A stretch of DNA of 64,000 nucleotides from DATFVA01 sp963774455 (GTDB lineage Bacteria; Bacteroidota; Ignavibacteria; Ignavibacteriales; Ignavibacteriaceae): NCBI GenBank assembly GCA_963774455.1, contig CAVZFD010000002.1, forward strand, positions 287,906-351,905, written 5' to 3'. Below the pieces are notes generated by a model. It did not search any database, was not told where the DNA came from, and worked only from the letters and a program-made list of their open reading frames with translations. Of this stretch, positions 45,701-55,354 are shown one piece after another. Made by a program: the position numbers and the translations under genes. Position 1 is the first letter of the stretch. The number at the start of each line of letters is the position of its first letter.

Positions 45701-46327
45701 ATGTTTTCTTCAAAAAGTGCTCTTTATTCATTTATAATTATATCATTATTGCTATTCTCAAGTTGCTCGGAAACAACCGGACCTGATTATTTTTCGAATG
45801 GAATTATTCCATTAAAAATTAGTAATAGCTGGAATTATATACTTACAAGTTATGATTCTAGCAATGCAGTTTTATATGAGGAAAATCAAAACTCTACGAT
45901 AATGAAGGATTCAACTTTCTTAAATCATACCTGGTATACATTTAACGATGTTCCAACGGGTGTATGGTTTACAAATAAAACAGATGGATATTGGGGTTTT
46001 GCTAAGGCAAATACCGGTTTATATCAAAACGATACTTCAATTTTAGTTTATAGATTTCCCACTCAAGTGGGTGATATTATTGGACCAGATGACAGTCCAA
46101 GTGAAGTGGTTTCAATAGATACGACTATTACTGTTCCAGCTGGTAATTTCAAAGCAATTCATATAATTAGAAGATATTATTCTTCCACAAATTATTTAAT
46201 GGATTCATTCGAAACTTTCATTGCACCCCATATCGGCATTATTAAAGTAATGCAAGTTGGAAAGAAATCGGACGGGACTAAGTTTATAACTTTCAAAAAA
46301 GAGTTAGTTAGTTATTCATTAAAATGA
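45701..46327 (+). CDS. Lipoprotein of unknown function
   Basis: 208 residues, lipobox FSSCSE (Cys 22). The mature part begins GPDYFSNGIIPLKISNSW and contains FPTQVGDIIGP, TTITVPAGNFKAIHI and FIAPHIGIIKV. This pattern is typical of small Bacteroidota lipoproteins with a beta-sandwich similar to DUF-type folds. A TTGGAGG box precedes the ATG. It stands alone. Confidence 0.7.
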   Translation: MFSSKSALYSFIIISLLLFSSCSETTGPDYFSNGIIPLKISNSWNYILTSYDSSNAVLYEENQNSTIMKDSTFLNHTWYTFNDVPTGVWFTNKTDGYWGFAKANTGLYQNDTSILVYRFPTQVGDIIGPDDSPSEVVSIDTTITVPAGNFKAIHIIRRYYSSTNYLMDSFETFIAPHIGIIKVMQVGKKSDGTKFITFKKELVSYSLK

Positions 46328-46584
46328 TTCATAATAAGCTGTACCTAACCCGTGCTTCAACCCTGCAAAGTATTCGCATCACCAGTCTGTCCCAAAGGAA
46401 AAAAATATAACATCAAGACAGTGTGAAATTGCAGCGAAATCATACTTTTTATTTCTTTGCGCTAGGACCATTTGATGGCATATTGGTGTTTCGGGGATTA
46501 GGCGAAGGAAAATTTGAGGTGCACGAGTTAATTGATTTTCAGTTGAAACGAAATTAAAGGAATTAGTAATATAAAGGAGAATTT

Positions 46585-47364
46585 ATGCCGGTAATAAACA
46601 GGAAATTTTATCTAACCCCAATAGTTGTTTTTACACTAATCCTGATTTTCTATGGTTCAGCAAGTGCCCAGAACACTTGGAAACCAAATACTGATTGGGG
46701 ACATTGGATATTAGGACAAAAATCAGATCTGGAATTTCTTAAAAAGATTAATATGACTGTTACATTTGGCAGCGGCGCTCCTAATGTAGACGAAGTGACC
46801 AGGGCGGAATTTGATAGTCTGATGGAAAATGCTAAAAAGTTTAATGAGTCATATCATAATAAAGGCTATATAGTTCTTAGATACCTTTCCACTTCTCTAA
46901 ACGGGAACTCAGAATCCAATAAGGATATTCCTAAAAAAGAACAGATTAATTTTCTAAACTTCTACAATGAGAGATGGGATGATTTTAAGGACTACATTGG
47001 TCCTAAACCGGCAGAAGATCCTACCACCTGATTAATGATCGGTTCAAGAATAACAAAGATTGAGGGAAATAATAAGTTTGTTGAATTTAGCACAATGCGC
47101 AGGAATGATGAACACTTACTTATCCATTTCGTTAATTATAATGTAACAGTTGATGGTGATATAACGCCGGCAGCAGATATCAAAACACAAATTGCCATTC
47201 CAAAAGGTCTCTCAATAAAGAATATAACCTATAGTGGAGAATTGGGAGATATGCAAAAATTAAAATATGAAAACAAAAAACAGGATGATGCAAATCTGGC
47301 AATTTTTACCTTCCCAAAATTAAATATTTACGGCCTGGCAAAAATAGAATTAGAGGAAGATTAA
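46585..47364 (+). pseudogene. Exported protein gene with in-frame TGA and likely internal deletion
   Basis: The first half (from ATG 46585, AAAGGAG in front) has a signal peptide (GSASAQ) and reads WGHWILGQKSDLEFLKK, then NKGYIVLRYLSTSLNG. It ends at TGA 47029-47031. The same frame continues as LMIGSRITKIEG and then KYENKKQDDANLAIFTFP until 47364, a typical beta C-terminal domain. Known similar proteins are several hundred residues longer, so a middle section appears to be missing as well as the stop. A former secreted glycoside hydrolase is possible but not shown. Confidence 0.6.
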
Positions 47365-47555
47365 ATTTCAGAATTTATATAAAGAAATTCGAAAAATCGG
47401 TGCTGTCCAAATAAACTTAAAGCATCAAAATAGTTTAAGTTTTAGAAAAGAAATAATGCAATTTCTCCTTTCTTATTTTGAATCCCCCTTATTGTTGGTG
47501 ATCAAAATAAGCTGCCTGGAATTCCTCATCCTCCGGAGGTTAATGTTCGAAATAA

Positions 47556-47859
47556 GACGCTAGGCGACGACGCTAGGCGGATTCGCCCGCTCCTCAAAAG
47601 AATTGCGATTCCCCCGCCAAAATTTAGCTTAACTTGTAGTAGGCGGGGGAAAAAAATTACGGAATGGAGCGTTTATCCCGCCGAAATACATTCAAAATAT
47701 GGGGCGGGATAATCGATAAATGCTGTTCGAGTCCTTCCGATCTTGCTAAGAACTTCAGCGGAAGGACGAGTTTATTTATCGAAGCGAAATGGAGTAATTT
47801 TTTAGCAATTCTTTTGCAGAGCATGTTCTTTTGTTACTTTTCTTGCGCCAAGAAAAGTA
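47556..47859. repeat. Cluster of inverted repeats, structured non-coding element
   Basis: 47556-47579: GACGCTAGGCG twice, 13 bp apart. Stems: 47609-47618 with 47642-47651 (TTCCCCCGCC / GGCGGGGGAA); 47675-47682 with 47703-47710 (ATCCCGCC / GGCGGGAT); 47713-47720 with 47775-47782 (TCGATAAA / TTTATCGA) around 47732-47739 with 47759-47766 (TCCTTCCG / CGGAAGGA); and 47835-47845 with 47849-47859 (TACTTTTCTTG / CAAGAAAAGTA, loop CGC). Frames across it look like noise, not protein. Confidence 0.6.
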
Positions 47860-48082
47860 AGGCTAAAAAAAGAAAGAAGTAGGATTTGTTTTTGTGACTT
47901 CCTCCACGAAGTGGAATAAAAATAAAATTAATATCAATTTTCTTTTGGAAGACACCGATATTAATAAGAATCATTCAAGCGATTTATTTATTTTAGACAG
48001 AAATTCGCAAATCGAAGATTGATCCAATCTTCGCACACTTAAAAAAAGTAAAAGACAGAGTAAACCAGCTGTCTTATCTATA

Positions 48083-50197
48083 TCATTTAACCTTTAACAA
48101 CTTAGCATTTATGGCGACAATAACAGTACTGAGCGACATTAAAACTGCACCAATTGCAGGACTAAGAACAATTCCCTCCGAAAATAATACCCCCGCAGCA
48201 AGAGGAATAGCTATCAGATTATAGCCGGTTGCCCAGATTAAATTCTGAACCATTTTTCTATAAGTAGCTTTAGCAAATTTTATAAGGGAAACTACATCTT
48301 TAGGATTACTTCTTACAAGAATTATATCTGCAGATTCAACAGCCACATCAGTTCCTGTACCTATGGCAATTCCAACATCAGATTGTGCAAGGGCTGGTGC
48401 ATCATTTACACCATCGCCTGTCATTGCCACAATTAATCCCCGTGATTGTACTTCTTTTATTTTATCTGCTTTGTCACCCGGAAGAACCTCAGCAAAATAA
48501 TCATCGAGTCCGAGTTCATCCGCAACCCATTTAGCCACCTGATTGTCATCTCCTGTAAGCATCATAGGTTTTATTCCCAGTTCCTTAAGAAGTTTTATAG
48601 CTTCCTTTGATTCTTCCCTGATAATATCGGCTAAAGCAATTGCACCTGTCAGCTTATTGTCAATCAGAACAAATACTACGGTTTTGCCCTGACCGGATAA
48701 TTTATCAATCTTTTCTTTTTCCAGTATTTCAATTTTATTTTCTTCAAGATAACCGGGACTGACAACTTTAACAACTTTGTTATTTACTTTTCCTTCGGCA
48801 CCTTTGCCTGGGATCGATTTAAATTCTTTTAGCTGATATTTATCTTCGCCTGTCCCTTCGGGAGAAGATCTTAATATACCTTGAGCAATGGGATGCTCGG
48901 ATTCAGATTCAAGTGAAGCAGCATATTTTAATATTTCTTTTACTTCATAGCCGTTATCAAAAGATAATGTTTCCGTTACACCGAATTCACCTTTAGTTAA
49001 AGTGCCTGTCTTATCAAAAATTATTGCCTGAATATTTCTTGCCTGCTCAAAGGCGGTTCTGTTTCTGATAAGCAGCCCGTTCTTTGCGGAAAGGGCAGTT
49101 GAAACAGCAACAACAAGAGGCACTGCCAGACCAAGCGCATGCGGACAGGCAATTACCATTACTGTTACAGTTCTGGTTAATGCAAAGTTAAAGCTTTCAC
49201 CGGTAAACATAAGCCACGCAAACATTGTTAGCACACCTGAAGTAATTGCAACAATTGTTAACCAGAATGCGGCTCTGTTAGCAAGGTTTTGAGTATGGGA
49301 TTTACTCTCCTGAGCTTCTTTAACCAGCTGTACAATCTGGGAAAGAAAAGTTTCATCACCTGTTTTCTCAACCTCAATTTTTATTGATCCTTCACCGTTT
49401 ATTGATCCGCCTATTACCTCGCTGCCTTCGCCTTTTGAAACGGGCTTCGATTCACCTGTAATCATTGCTTCATTAATTGATGTATTGCCTTCATATATTT
49501 TCCCATCGGCAGGAATTATCTCTCCGGGTTTGATTAATAATTTATCTTTATGCCTGAGCTCAGTGACAGCAACATCTACAACATTTCCGGTATCTTCAAT
49601 TTTGTGAGCTTCATCAGGCATAAGTTTTGCCAGTTCTTCAAGCGCTTTTGAGGCACCCATTATAGATTTCATTTCTATCCAATGACCAAGGAGCATAATA
49701 TCAATCAGAGTCGCCAGCTCCCAGAAGAAATCTTCTCCCTTAACTCCAAATACAGTTGCGCTGCTGTATAAATATGCTACTGAAATTGCGAGTGCAATTA
49801 AAGTCATCATTCCGGGCAGTTTCTTTATTAATTCATTATACAGACCTGCCAGGAATGGGTAGCCGCCGTAGAAAAAAACGAAAGATGAAAGCACAAATAA
49901 AAAATAGTTATCACCACTGAAACGCAATGCTTCCTTAAGTCTGAGAAAGTGCTGGATCATAGGTGAAAGAAGAAGAATTGGAATTGTGATCACTAATGAA
50001 ATCCAGAACCTCTTCCTGAATCCTTCGATCGTGTGCCCTTCGTGTTCAGAACGGTTATGTCTTTGGTGATCATTCTTCTTGTGATTCATACCCTTGAGAG
50101 AACTTTGATCATCGTGTATGGTATCATTATGCTTTAAATGTGTATCGCCATCCAAATTTTGAGCGTTATGATTATGATTTTGATGTTCGTTTTTCAT
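48083..50197 (-). CDS. copB: Heavy-metal P1B-type ATPase with CPH motif (CopB-like)
   Basis: A 704-residue P-type ATPase. It has no HMA domain but a His-rich N-terminus (about 55 residues), a metal site CPH at 351-353 in helix 6, a TGES loop at 247-250, the phosphorylation motif DKTGT with Asp 395, and GDGVNDAP. CPH-type pumps export Cu(+)/Cu(2+) or Ag(+) into the periplasm. It is monocistronic, with no copper regulator or chaperone near. AGGAA precedes the ATG weakly. Confidence 0.9.
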   Translation of the reverse strand: MKNEHQNHNHNAQNLDGDTHLKHNDTIHDDQSSLKGMNHKKNDHQRHNRSEHEGHTIEGFRKRFWISLVITIPILLLSPMIQHFLRLKEALRFSGDNYFLFVLSSFVFFYGGYPFLAGLYNELIKKLPGMMTLIALAISVAYLYSSATVFGVKGEDFFWELATLIDIMLLGHWIEMKSIMGASKALEELAKLMPDEAHKIEDTGNVVDVAVTELRHKDKLLIKPGEIIPADGKIYEGNTSINEAMITGESKPVSKGEGSEVIGGSINGEGSIKIEVEKTGDETFLSQIVQLVKEAQESKSHTQNLANRAAFWLTIVAITSGVLTMFAWLMFTGESFNFALTRTVTVMVIACPHALGLAVPLVVAVSTALSAKNGLLIRNRTAFEQARNIQAIIFDKTGTLTKGEFGVTETLSFDNGYEVKEILKYAASLESESEHPIAQGILRSSPEGTGEDKYQLKEFKSIPGKGAEGKVNNKVVKVVSPGYLEENKIEILEKEKIDKLSGQGKTVVFVLIDNKLTGAIALADIIREESKEAIKLLKELGIKPMMLTGDDNQVAKWVADELGLDDYFAEVLPGDKADKIKEVQSRGLIVAMTGDGVNDAPALAQSDVGIAIGTGTDVAVESADIILVRSNPKDVVSLIKFAKATYRKMVQNLIWATGYNLIAIPLAAGVLFSEGIVLSPAIGAVLMSLSTVIVAINAKLLKVK

Positions 50198-50621
50198 ACG
50201 GCATTCCTGTTTTTATCTGAATCTAACATAATATCAGAAAAAAACATGTGCATTACATTTAAATACATTTCTTTTACAGAATTTTAAGTCCCCCTGAACG
50301 GATTTCAAGCTTTTTTTATGTGGACCGTTAGCATATAGATTCCATCCGATGAAGAAGATAGATGTTGAAGACATTATTTACTGTAAAGGGTGCTGGGAAC
50401 CAATGAAAGTAATTTTGCCCGAGGCAGAAACTTAAAACTTGTTTTAGAACACCCTATGGTAAAGAAACTAATGAAAGTTTTGGTAGAACCCTGTTCAAAT
50501 TCAATCCTACTCCAGGATGGTTGAAAGTTGGGTGGAAATAGCATAAGTTAAAACAATACTTATTGCAGTTCTTTTATAGCCGGATTTCTTACATAACACG
50601 TAGGCAAAATGGAGGCATAAA
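50198..50621. other. Non-coding region with a tiny CxxC frame
   Basis: A 28-codon frame (50349-50435, MKKIDVEDIIYCKGCWEPMK) has a CKGC pair and could be the remnant of a small zinc-ribbon protein, but it lacks a clear ribosome box. The rest is AT-rich, with the promoter of the next gene at the end. Confidence 0.35.
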
Positions 50622-52100
50622 ATGTTAATAAGACGTTTAACTTTTCTCCTCTCTCTTCTTCTGTTCCTTCTCAGTTCTTTATTCCAAATTTCATTCGCAC
50701 AATCACCTGATACAATCTGGACAAAATTTTTTACTACCCCCGGTGATGATTACGGTTATTATGCTGAGCAGACAGATGACGGCGGATATATCCTCATCGG
50801 TACACAGAATCCTTCCGGACGCGATGATATCTGGTTGATCAAAACAGATGAAAACGGTACTGCTGAATGGACTAAGCTTTACGGGTCTTACAATTGGGAT
50901 TATGGCGAATGTGTTCACCAAACCAGCGACGGTGGATACGTAATTTTCGGATACACCGATGAATTTTATCCCGCATACTATAATGGCTGGCTTCTGAAGA
51001 CGGATCAGTACGGGGATACTCTCTGGTCAAAAGTTTACACAGGTGAAATGTATCATTTTATAAAATCCGGTCTGGAATTGCCTGTGGGAAACGGATATGT
51101 TTTTACCGGGTATACTAAACTTAGCGCCGGGAGTCCTGAAGATATATGGGTCGTCAGAACCGATTTAAACGGAGATACAGTTTGGACAGCATCATTCGGT
51201 GGTATGGAACGTGAGTTTGCGTTCTCTGTTGCCCGTGCTGACAATGGTTATTTATACGTTGCAGGAATGACTGAATCTTTCGGAGCCGGCGAATCTGATG
51301 GGCTGGTGATAAAATTAACCCCGGATGGAGATTCAGTTTGGGCAAAAACATACGGAGGACCCGGATCTGATTACCTATATGATATAAAAGAGACAAATGA
51401 CGGAGGCTTCATTATTGCCGGTAGTACAGGATCTTTCGGTCATATGAATAATTACCAGGATGCCTGGCTGATAAAAATTAACTCAGATGGAGATACGTTA
51501 TGGACGAAAACTTACGGAAATGAATTGCATGATAATGCATACTCCGTTGTACAGACGTCAGACGGCTGTTATGTATGGACGGGGATACTAAGCTTCGATC
51601 AGTGGAATGATGATGCCTGGGTTGTTAAAACAGACCCAGACGGCAATATAATATATTCCCGAAATTACGGCGGAGAATTTTGGGATCAGGGTAGAAAAAT
51701 AAATCTGACCAGTGAGGGTACGGTCATCATTGCGGGGGTATGGTATGATGTAGATTCGAATACCCGCGATATCTGGCTATTAAATTTTCAACCGGCAATC
51801 AGCGGGGTTGAGGAAAATTACCGGGCAGATATTCCTGAAACAATTTTCCTCAAACAAAATTATCCGAATCCATTTAATGCGGCTTCAACCATAAGGTTTG
51901 GCATCTCAGAAAGCCGGTTTGTCACCCTGGCTGTTTATAATCTTCTTGGTGAGCAGGTTGATATTTTAGCAAAGGAAAACCTTCCTGCCGGGAAGTATAC
52001 CAAAACCTGGAATGCCGGGAACATGCCCAGTGGCATATATATATGCAGGCTGAGTGCAGGAGATTACAACCACGCCGTGAAAATGATTTTGTTGAGATAA
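50622..52100 (+). CDS. Type IX-secreted delta-60-like beta-propeller protein
   Basis: 492 residues. The signal peptide (ending SFAQS) is followed by about seven ~55-residue repeats of the form TDDGGYIxxGxTxSxGxxDxWLxKTDxNGDTxWTKxYG, the delta-60 type repeat. The Por sorting domain contains QNYPNPFNAAST and ends MILLR. The propeller is probably surface-exposed. A TGGAGG box is in front of the ATG. The gene is isolated. Ligand unknown. Confidence 0.88.
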   Translation: MLIRRLTFLLSLLLFLLSSLFQISFAQSPDTIWTKFFTTPGDDYGYYAEQTDDGGYILIGTQNPSGRDDIWLIKTDENGTAEWTKLYGSYNWDYGECVHQTSDGGYVIFGYTDEFYPAYYNGWLLKTDQYGDTLWSKVYTGEMYHFIKSGLELPVGNGYVFTGYTKLSAGSPEDIWVVRTDLNGDTVWTASFGGMEREFAFSVARADNGYLYVAGMTESFGAGESDGLVIKLTPDGDSVWAKTYGGPGSDYLYDIKETNDGGFIIAGSTGSFGHMNNYQDAWLIKINSDGDTLWTKTYGNELHDNAYSVVQTSDGCYVWTGILSFDQWNDDAWVVKTDPDGNIIYSRNYGGEFWDQGRKINLTSEGTVIIAGVWYDVDSNTRDIWLLNFQPAISGVEENYRADIPETIFLKQNYPNPFNAASTIRFGISESRFVTLAVYNLLGEQVDILAKENLPAGKYTKTWNAGNMPSGIYICRLSAGDYNHAVKMILLR

Positions 52101-52584
52101 TTCTGAATCTGCTAATTATATTAAATTGGAATTTATTCGGCATAACCAGCTGAATTGAGCTGGTTCCACAAGGCTTTAAAAAGTAAAAACCCCGATAATA
52201 GCGTGTTTTCGAGGCACTGTGCGGAGAGACAGGGATTTCGAAACCCGGAAGGATTTGCATCCTTAACGGTTTTTCCCGAAGGGATTTCTACGGAATAAGG
52301 CCGGCTGATTATTTAACAGCAATCAGTTGAATGGGTACGGAAATATAATTATAAAATATCAAACTGCTATAAAAATTTTTCGAACCTTCCGAACCCATAT
52401 TTATGGTTAACCAGCTTAAATAAATAGTGTTACCCGGGCTGCATTATCAATGAGTACGGAAAATTATCCGATCCGTAAATAAAACCAAACTTTAAAGACC
52501 ATCCTAAAGTACCCTAAATGAGCCTGATATGTGTTTAAAATGAAAAAACCTCGAAAATAGGGGATCGGTGACTGCGTTGGGAAA
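52101..52584. other. Non-coding region with possible island boundary
   Basis: It contains the tRNA-Ser-like 3' fragment at 52219-52268 (separate entry) and otherwise AT-rich sequence without a gene. Base composition falls beyond here, as the island begins. Confidence 0.4.
52219..52268 (-). other. Degenerate tRNA-Ser 3'-end-like sequence (possible attachment site)
   Basis: On the minus strand the sequence runs AAGGAT-GCAA-ATCCTT (a variable-arm-like hairpin), then GGGTTTCGAAATCCC (a T-arm with two extra bases), then TCTCTCCGCA (the usual 3' acceptor strand of tRNA-Ser). No 5' half is visible. Such truncated copies are left when an element integrates into a tRNA gene. Confidence 0.45.
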
Positions 52585-52761
52585 TCATTTTTTTATATAT
52601 GCATTAAGTCCAACCACCACAGGTTTTCCCTCTATTATACAATCTGTGACCACGTTTCCGTGAGTTGTTGCAACCACCAATGTTTTGCCTGAGGCGCTTG
52701 GTGTTGGCTTTTGTAATTCAATGGTAATAATAAGTTTATCGCCTTCTATTTTAACTTCCAT
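52585..52761 (-). CDS. Small conserved-looking hypothetical protein (58 residues)
   Basis: The frame starts MEVKIEGDKLIITIEL at 52761, where GGAGAAG precedes the ATG by 5 bases. It contains SGKTLVVATTHGNVVTD and IIEGKPVVVGLN. It is a small beta-rich protein that could be a phage- or plasmid-type accessory. The TTG at 52776 is not the start. Confidence 0.6.
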   Translation of the reverse strand: MEVKIEGDKLIITIELQKPTPSASGKTLVVATTHGNVVTDCIIEGKPVVVGLNAYIKK

Positions 52762-53261
52762 ATTATTCTTCTCCAATAATTTTATAAAAACTTTATTATT
52801 GCAAACTATTTAAAAGAGCAGACATTAAAAAGGCTGCTTACTTTTTCCCAATATTCCTGGTTTGTCTCGTTAATTTATCTCACTGCTCTCAATTTTACCA
52901 GTATTCTTTATAAACGGTAATTGATGATACATTAAATCCTCCATAATTTATCCACCATAATTATCTTCAGCCGCCAAAATTTCTTATCATTGAATGATAA
53001 ATATTTTATAAACCTTATAAGTTTATCCATATTATTGGAGTTCCTTGCTATATGCATTTCACGAATTACCGACCAGAAGATAAATAAAGTCAGGCGAATC
53101 AATAATCTTTGACTGTTCGGTCAATTCACTCAATGAAATTGCCTGCTGGTTTGTTGATGGGGAAAGGGTGTTAAAATGTTGGAGGCTCCTGAAAGTCCGG
53201 CTAGAATGAACGGAATAAAATCTATCTTAAGTATTGAAACAAAAAAAGAGGAAGTATAACA
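52762..53261. other. AT-rich stretch before the UDG-like gene
   Basis: A short frame at 53176-53259 (27 codons, MLEAPESPARMNG and ending KKEEV) has no ribosome box worth naming and may be a fragment. Otherwise no gene. Confidence 0.35.
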
Positions 53262-54011
53262 ATGAACATCATTGAAAAGTTAGCAGAAATCCATTCGAAA
53301 TGGAATCTTCACGTAGCTCCCATTATGAAGGATATGAGCATATTAAAAGAGGTGGATAATATCGAAGATCTTAAATATTTATCAAGTCTTTATTCCAGCT
53401 ATCTTTACAATACGAGTAAAGGGATCTCACCAGAGCAGAATATACTCAACTCTAATGTTGCCAAAAATGCCGATCTATTTTTCATTGGTAAAGATGCCTT
53501 TAAAACTGAAAAAATAAAGTTTATGTTCATTTTTGAGGGATCGCTTCAACCACCCCTCAGGTTAAGTATTACAGCCCTGTCTTGCCTATGGATATTAGAT
53601 GATTCTGAAACTGTAAAAAACCTAGCTGCCAATTATTGGAATTATTCTAAGTATAAATTTGTCAAAGAAAGTTTAAATCTAACAAAGGATGTAGCGAGCG
53701 AATCTTACGTGGTGGACTCGGTTAGAATTGCAAACGCTTACGGTAAATCCGATATAAAGAAATGTTAACAATTATTAAGAGAAGAAATTGATTTAATTTC
53801 TCCAGAGTTGATAATACTGGTTGGATCAACGGCAAAGAGGATATTTAATGATTATGAAACTAAGGCTGAGATCATTAAGGTTTTATTTCCTTCCTATAGA
53901 TATAATCAAACCCTAAAAGCCAAAGCTCAGGCTGGATATGCACAGCTTAAAATAGAGTACAAGAAACTATTGGAGAATGAAAAAAATTCTAATGAAGTTT
54001 TAAGAAATTAA
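53262..54011 (+). pseudogene. Uracil-DNA glycosylase-fold gene broken by an in-frame TAA
   Basis: The gene reads through MNIIEKLAEIHSKWN, FMFIFEGSLQPP and VVDSVRIANAYGKSDIKKC, then TAA at 53766-53768. The same frame goes straight on as QLLREEIDLISPELIILVGSTAKRIFND to 54011. EExDLISPELIILVGSxA is the C-terminal UDG-superfamily pattern. With the stop read, the protein would be 249 residues, a normal size. AGGAAG precedes the ATG. Either the gene is dead, or a stop-codon mutation or sequencing error hides an intact one. Confidence 0.65.
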
Positions 54012-54045
54012 TACAAAAATATTAACAATTATATGAGTAGAATTT

Positions 54046-54801
54046 ATGAGCAAATTTTTAGCTGAAATCGAAAAGGACTTTCGTTTATTCCAATCTCCGG
54101 CATATGCCTTAAAACTTAAAAACCTGTCGGACGATTTAAGTCTTAGACCAGGCTTTGATTCTGCTTACCTTCCTGCTTATTTTGCAGGGGATATCGATTC
54201 TCAAAACAAAATTATAATTATCGGTATTAACCCTGGAGCAATTAAAAATAATCTAGATTATGAAGCATCGCAGATATCAAAAAGTTTCAATTCTTACATA
54301 AACTTTTACAAAAACTTTTTTATTTTACAAAAAAAGGGACCGGCGATAAAATATTATGCATATTTAAGATCTTGTCTTGATATCGAACCAAATCCGGGTG
54401 AGCACTATTGGGATTATTGTAATAAGAATATTGTTAATATCGATCTGATTCCATACCACTCAAATTCTTTTAAAATGACACTAAATGATAGAACTAGAAA
54501 AATTTATTATGATTATTTCACCTCGATTCTAGAATTTATCAAAAGCAGGAGAGATCTGGTTAAATATATTATCATTCATAAAAATAAATTGGCTACTCTT
54601 TTATTAGAAAAAGGATTTATCCAACAAAGTGACAAATTGGCATTAAATTTAAAGCCAGGACGAGATGTCTATTTTAAAATTATTGACGGAATAAAGTTCT
54701 TAATATTTAGTCGATTCATACCCAACGGCGGTTTTAGAGTAGAAGATATTCATAATTTATTAAAAACATGCCGATTAGAGGAAAATCAGATTGAGCGTTA
54801 G
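54046..54801 (+). CDS. Uracil-DNA glycosylase-superfamily-like protein
   Basis: 251 residues. The strand-loop KIIIIGINPGAIKNN (~55-69) fits the motif near the active site of UDG-fold proteins (usually GxxPG), and VNIDLIPYHSNSF (~131-143) the second. The remaining helices are typical of this fold in size. It is not a canonical uracil glycosylase, so the base recognised is unknown. It is 34 bp behind the broken UDG-like gene and before a small unknown and a zinc-ribbon gene. The start has no clear Shine-Dalgarno box. Confidence 0.6.
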   Translation: MSKFLAEIEKDFRLFQSPAYALKLKNLSDDLSLRPGFDSAYLPAYFAGDIDSQNKIIIIGINPGAIKNNLDYEASQISKSFNSYINFYKNFFILQKKGPAIKYYAYLRSCLDIEPNPGEHYWDYCNKNIVNIDLIPYHSNSFKMTLNDRTRKIYYDYFTSILEFIKSRRDLVKYIIIHKNKLATLLLEKGFIQQSDKLALNLKPGRDVYFKIIDGIKFLIFSRFIPNGGFRVEDIHNLLKTCRLEENQIER

Positions 54802-54816
54802 GTTTAGGAAGTTTTT

Positions 54817-55140
54817 ATGAATTTGGAGATATTGAACAATTATTATTATCATTATGTGGGCATACTTTCTAAATCAATGGATTTGAAAAAAATTGAAGTC
54901 TATAAAGCAGGTAAAATCCTGCTGGTAACAAAAGAAAAAGGTCGAAAGAACTTAAAGGTTTATTTTTGTCTGTTCGGTGATCAAAATCCAATAATCTGGA
55001 AAAAATTGGTCAGTATAACTAAACAAGCCGGAATAAAACATAAATTGCATCCTAATATGATACGTCAACTTAATTTCAATCAGTCTCAACTCTTATTAGA
55101 TTTTTGGAATACATTAAATAAAGGAGGTACTAATGCCTAA
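54817..55140 (+). CDS. Hypothetical protein in the UDG-like operon
   Basis: 107 residues, MNLEILNNYYYHYVGIL, mostly helices with a KKGRKN-type basic patch (KEKGRKNLKVYF). No domain recognised. AGGAAG lies in front of the ATG. The gene is 15 bp behind the UDG-like gene, and its 3' end overlaps the zinc-ribbon gene by 8 bp, so the three are cotranscribed. Confidence 0.6.
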   Translation: MNLEILNNYYYHYVGILSKSMDLKKIEVYKAGKILLVTKEKGRKNLKVYFCLFGDQNPIIWKKLVSITKQAGIKHKLHPNMIRQLNFNQSQLLLDFWNTLNKGGTNA

Positions 55141-55354
55141 AATGATTACAGCAAATAGTGAAGGGAAAAATGTTGATATAGAAACCGCTTTAATACGGCG
55201 TGAGCAAGCAAAGAAAAATAAAATTTTAATGCCTAAGTATTCTTGTATAGAATGCGGCAAACCAGTCAGACCACATAAAGCCGGACCAAATAACCAGGCA
55301 CATTTTGAACACCTTGAAAGAAATAAAAGATGTTCTAAAAGTCATAATGTTTAG
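55133..55354 (+). CDS. CoiA-like zinc-ribbon protein
   Basis: 73 residues with SCIECGKPVRPHKAG, then AHFEHLERNKRCSKSH. The CxxC-x(n)-H-x-H pattern, with CxxCGKPVxPHKxG and AHFxH, is the N-terminal zinc-ribbon of competence protein CoiA and of related restriction-type proteins. AAAGGAGG precedes the ATG closely. It may bind DNA or be the metal module of a larger complex with the upstream genes. Confidence 0.7.
   Translation: MPKMITANSEGKNVDIETALIRREQAKKNKILMPKYSCIECGKPVRPHKAGPNNQAHFEHLERNKRCSKSHNV

Noticed and set aside
47029..47031. TGA as selenocysteine codon
   Set aside because: No selenocysteine insertion-type hairpin follows directly, the sequence around the TGA is not a redox motif, and a deletion at this point explains it.
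47664..47882. 72-codon frame ending in lysines
   Set aside because: It runs through the cluster of inverted repeats, has low-complexity composition and no ribosome site.
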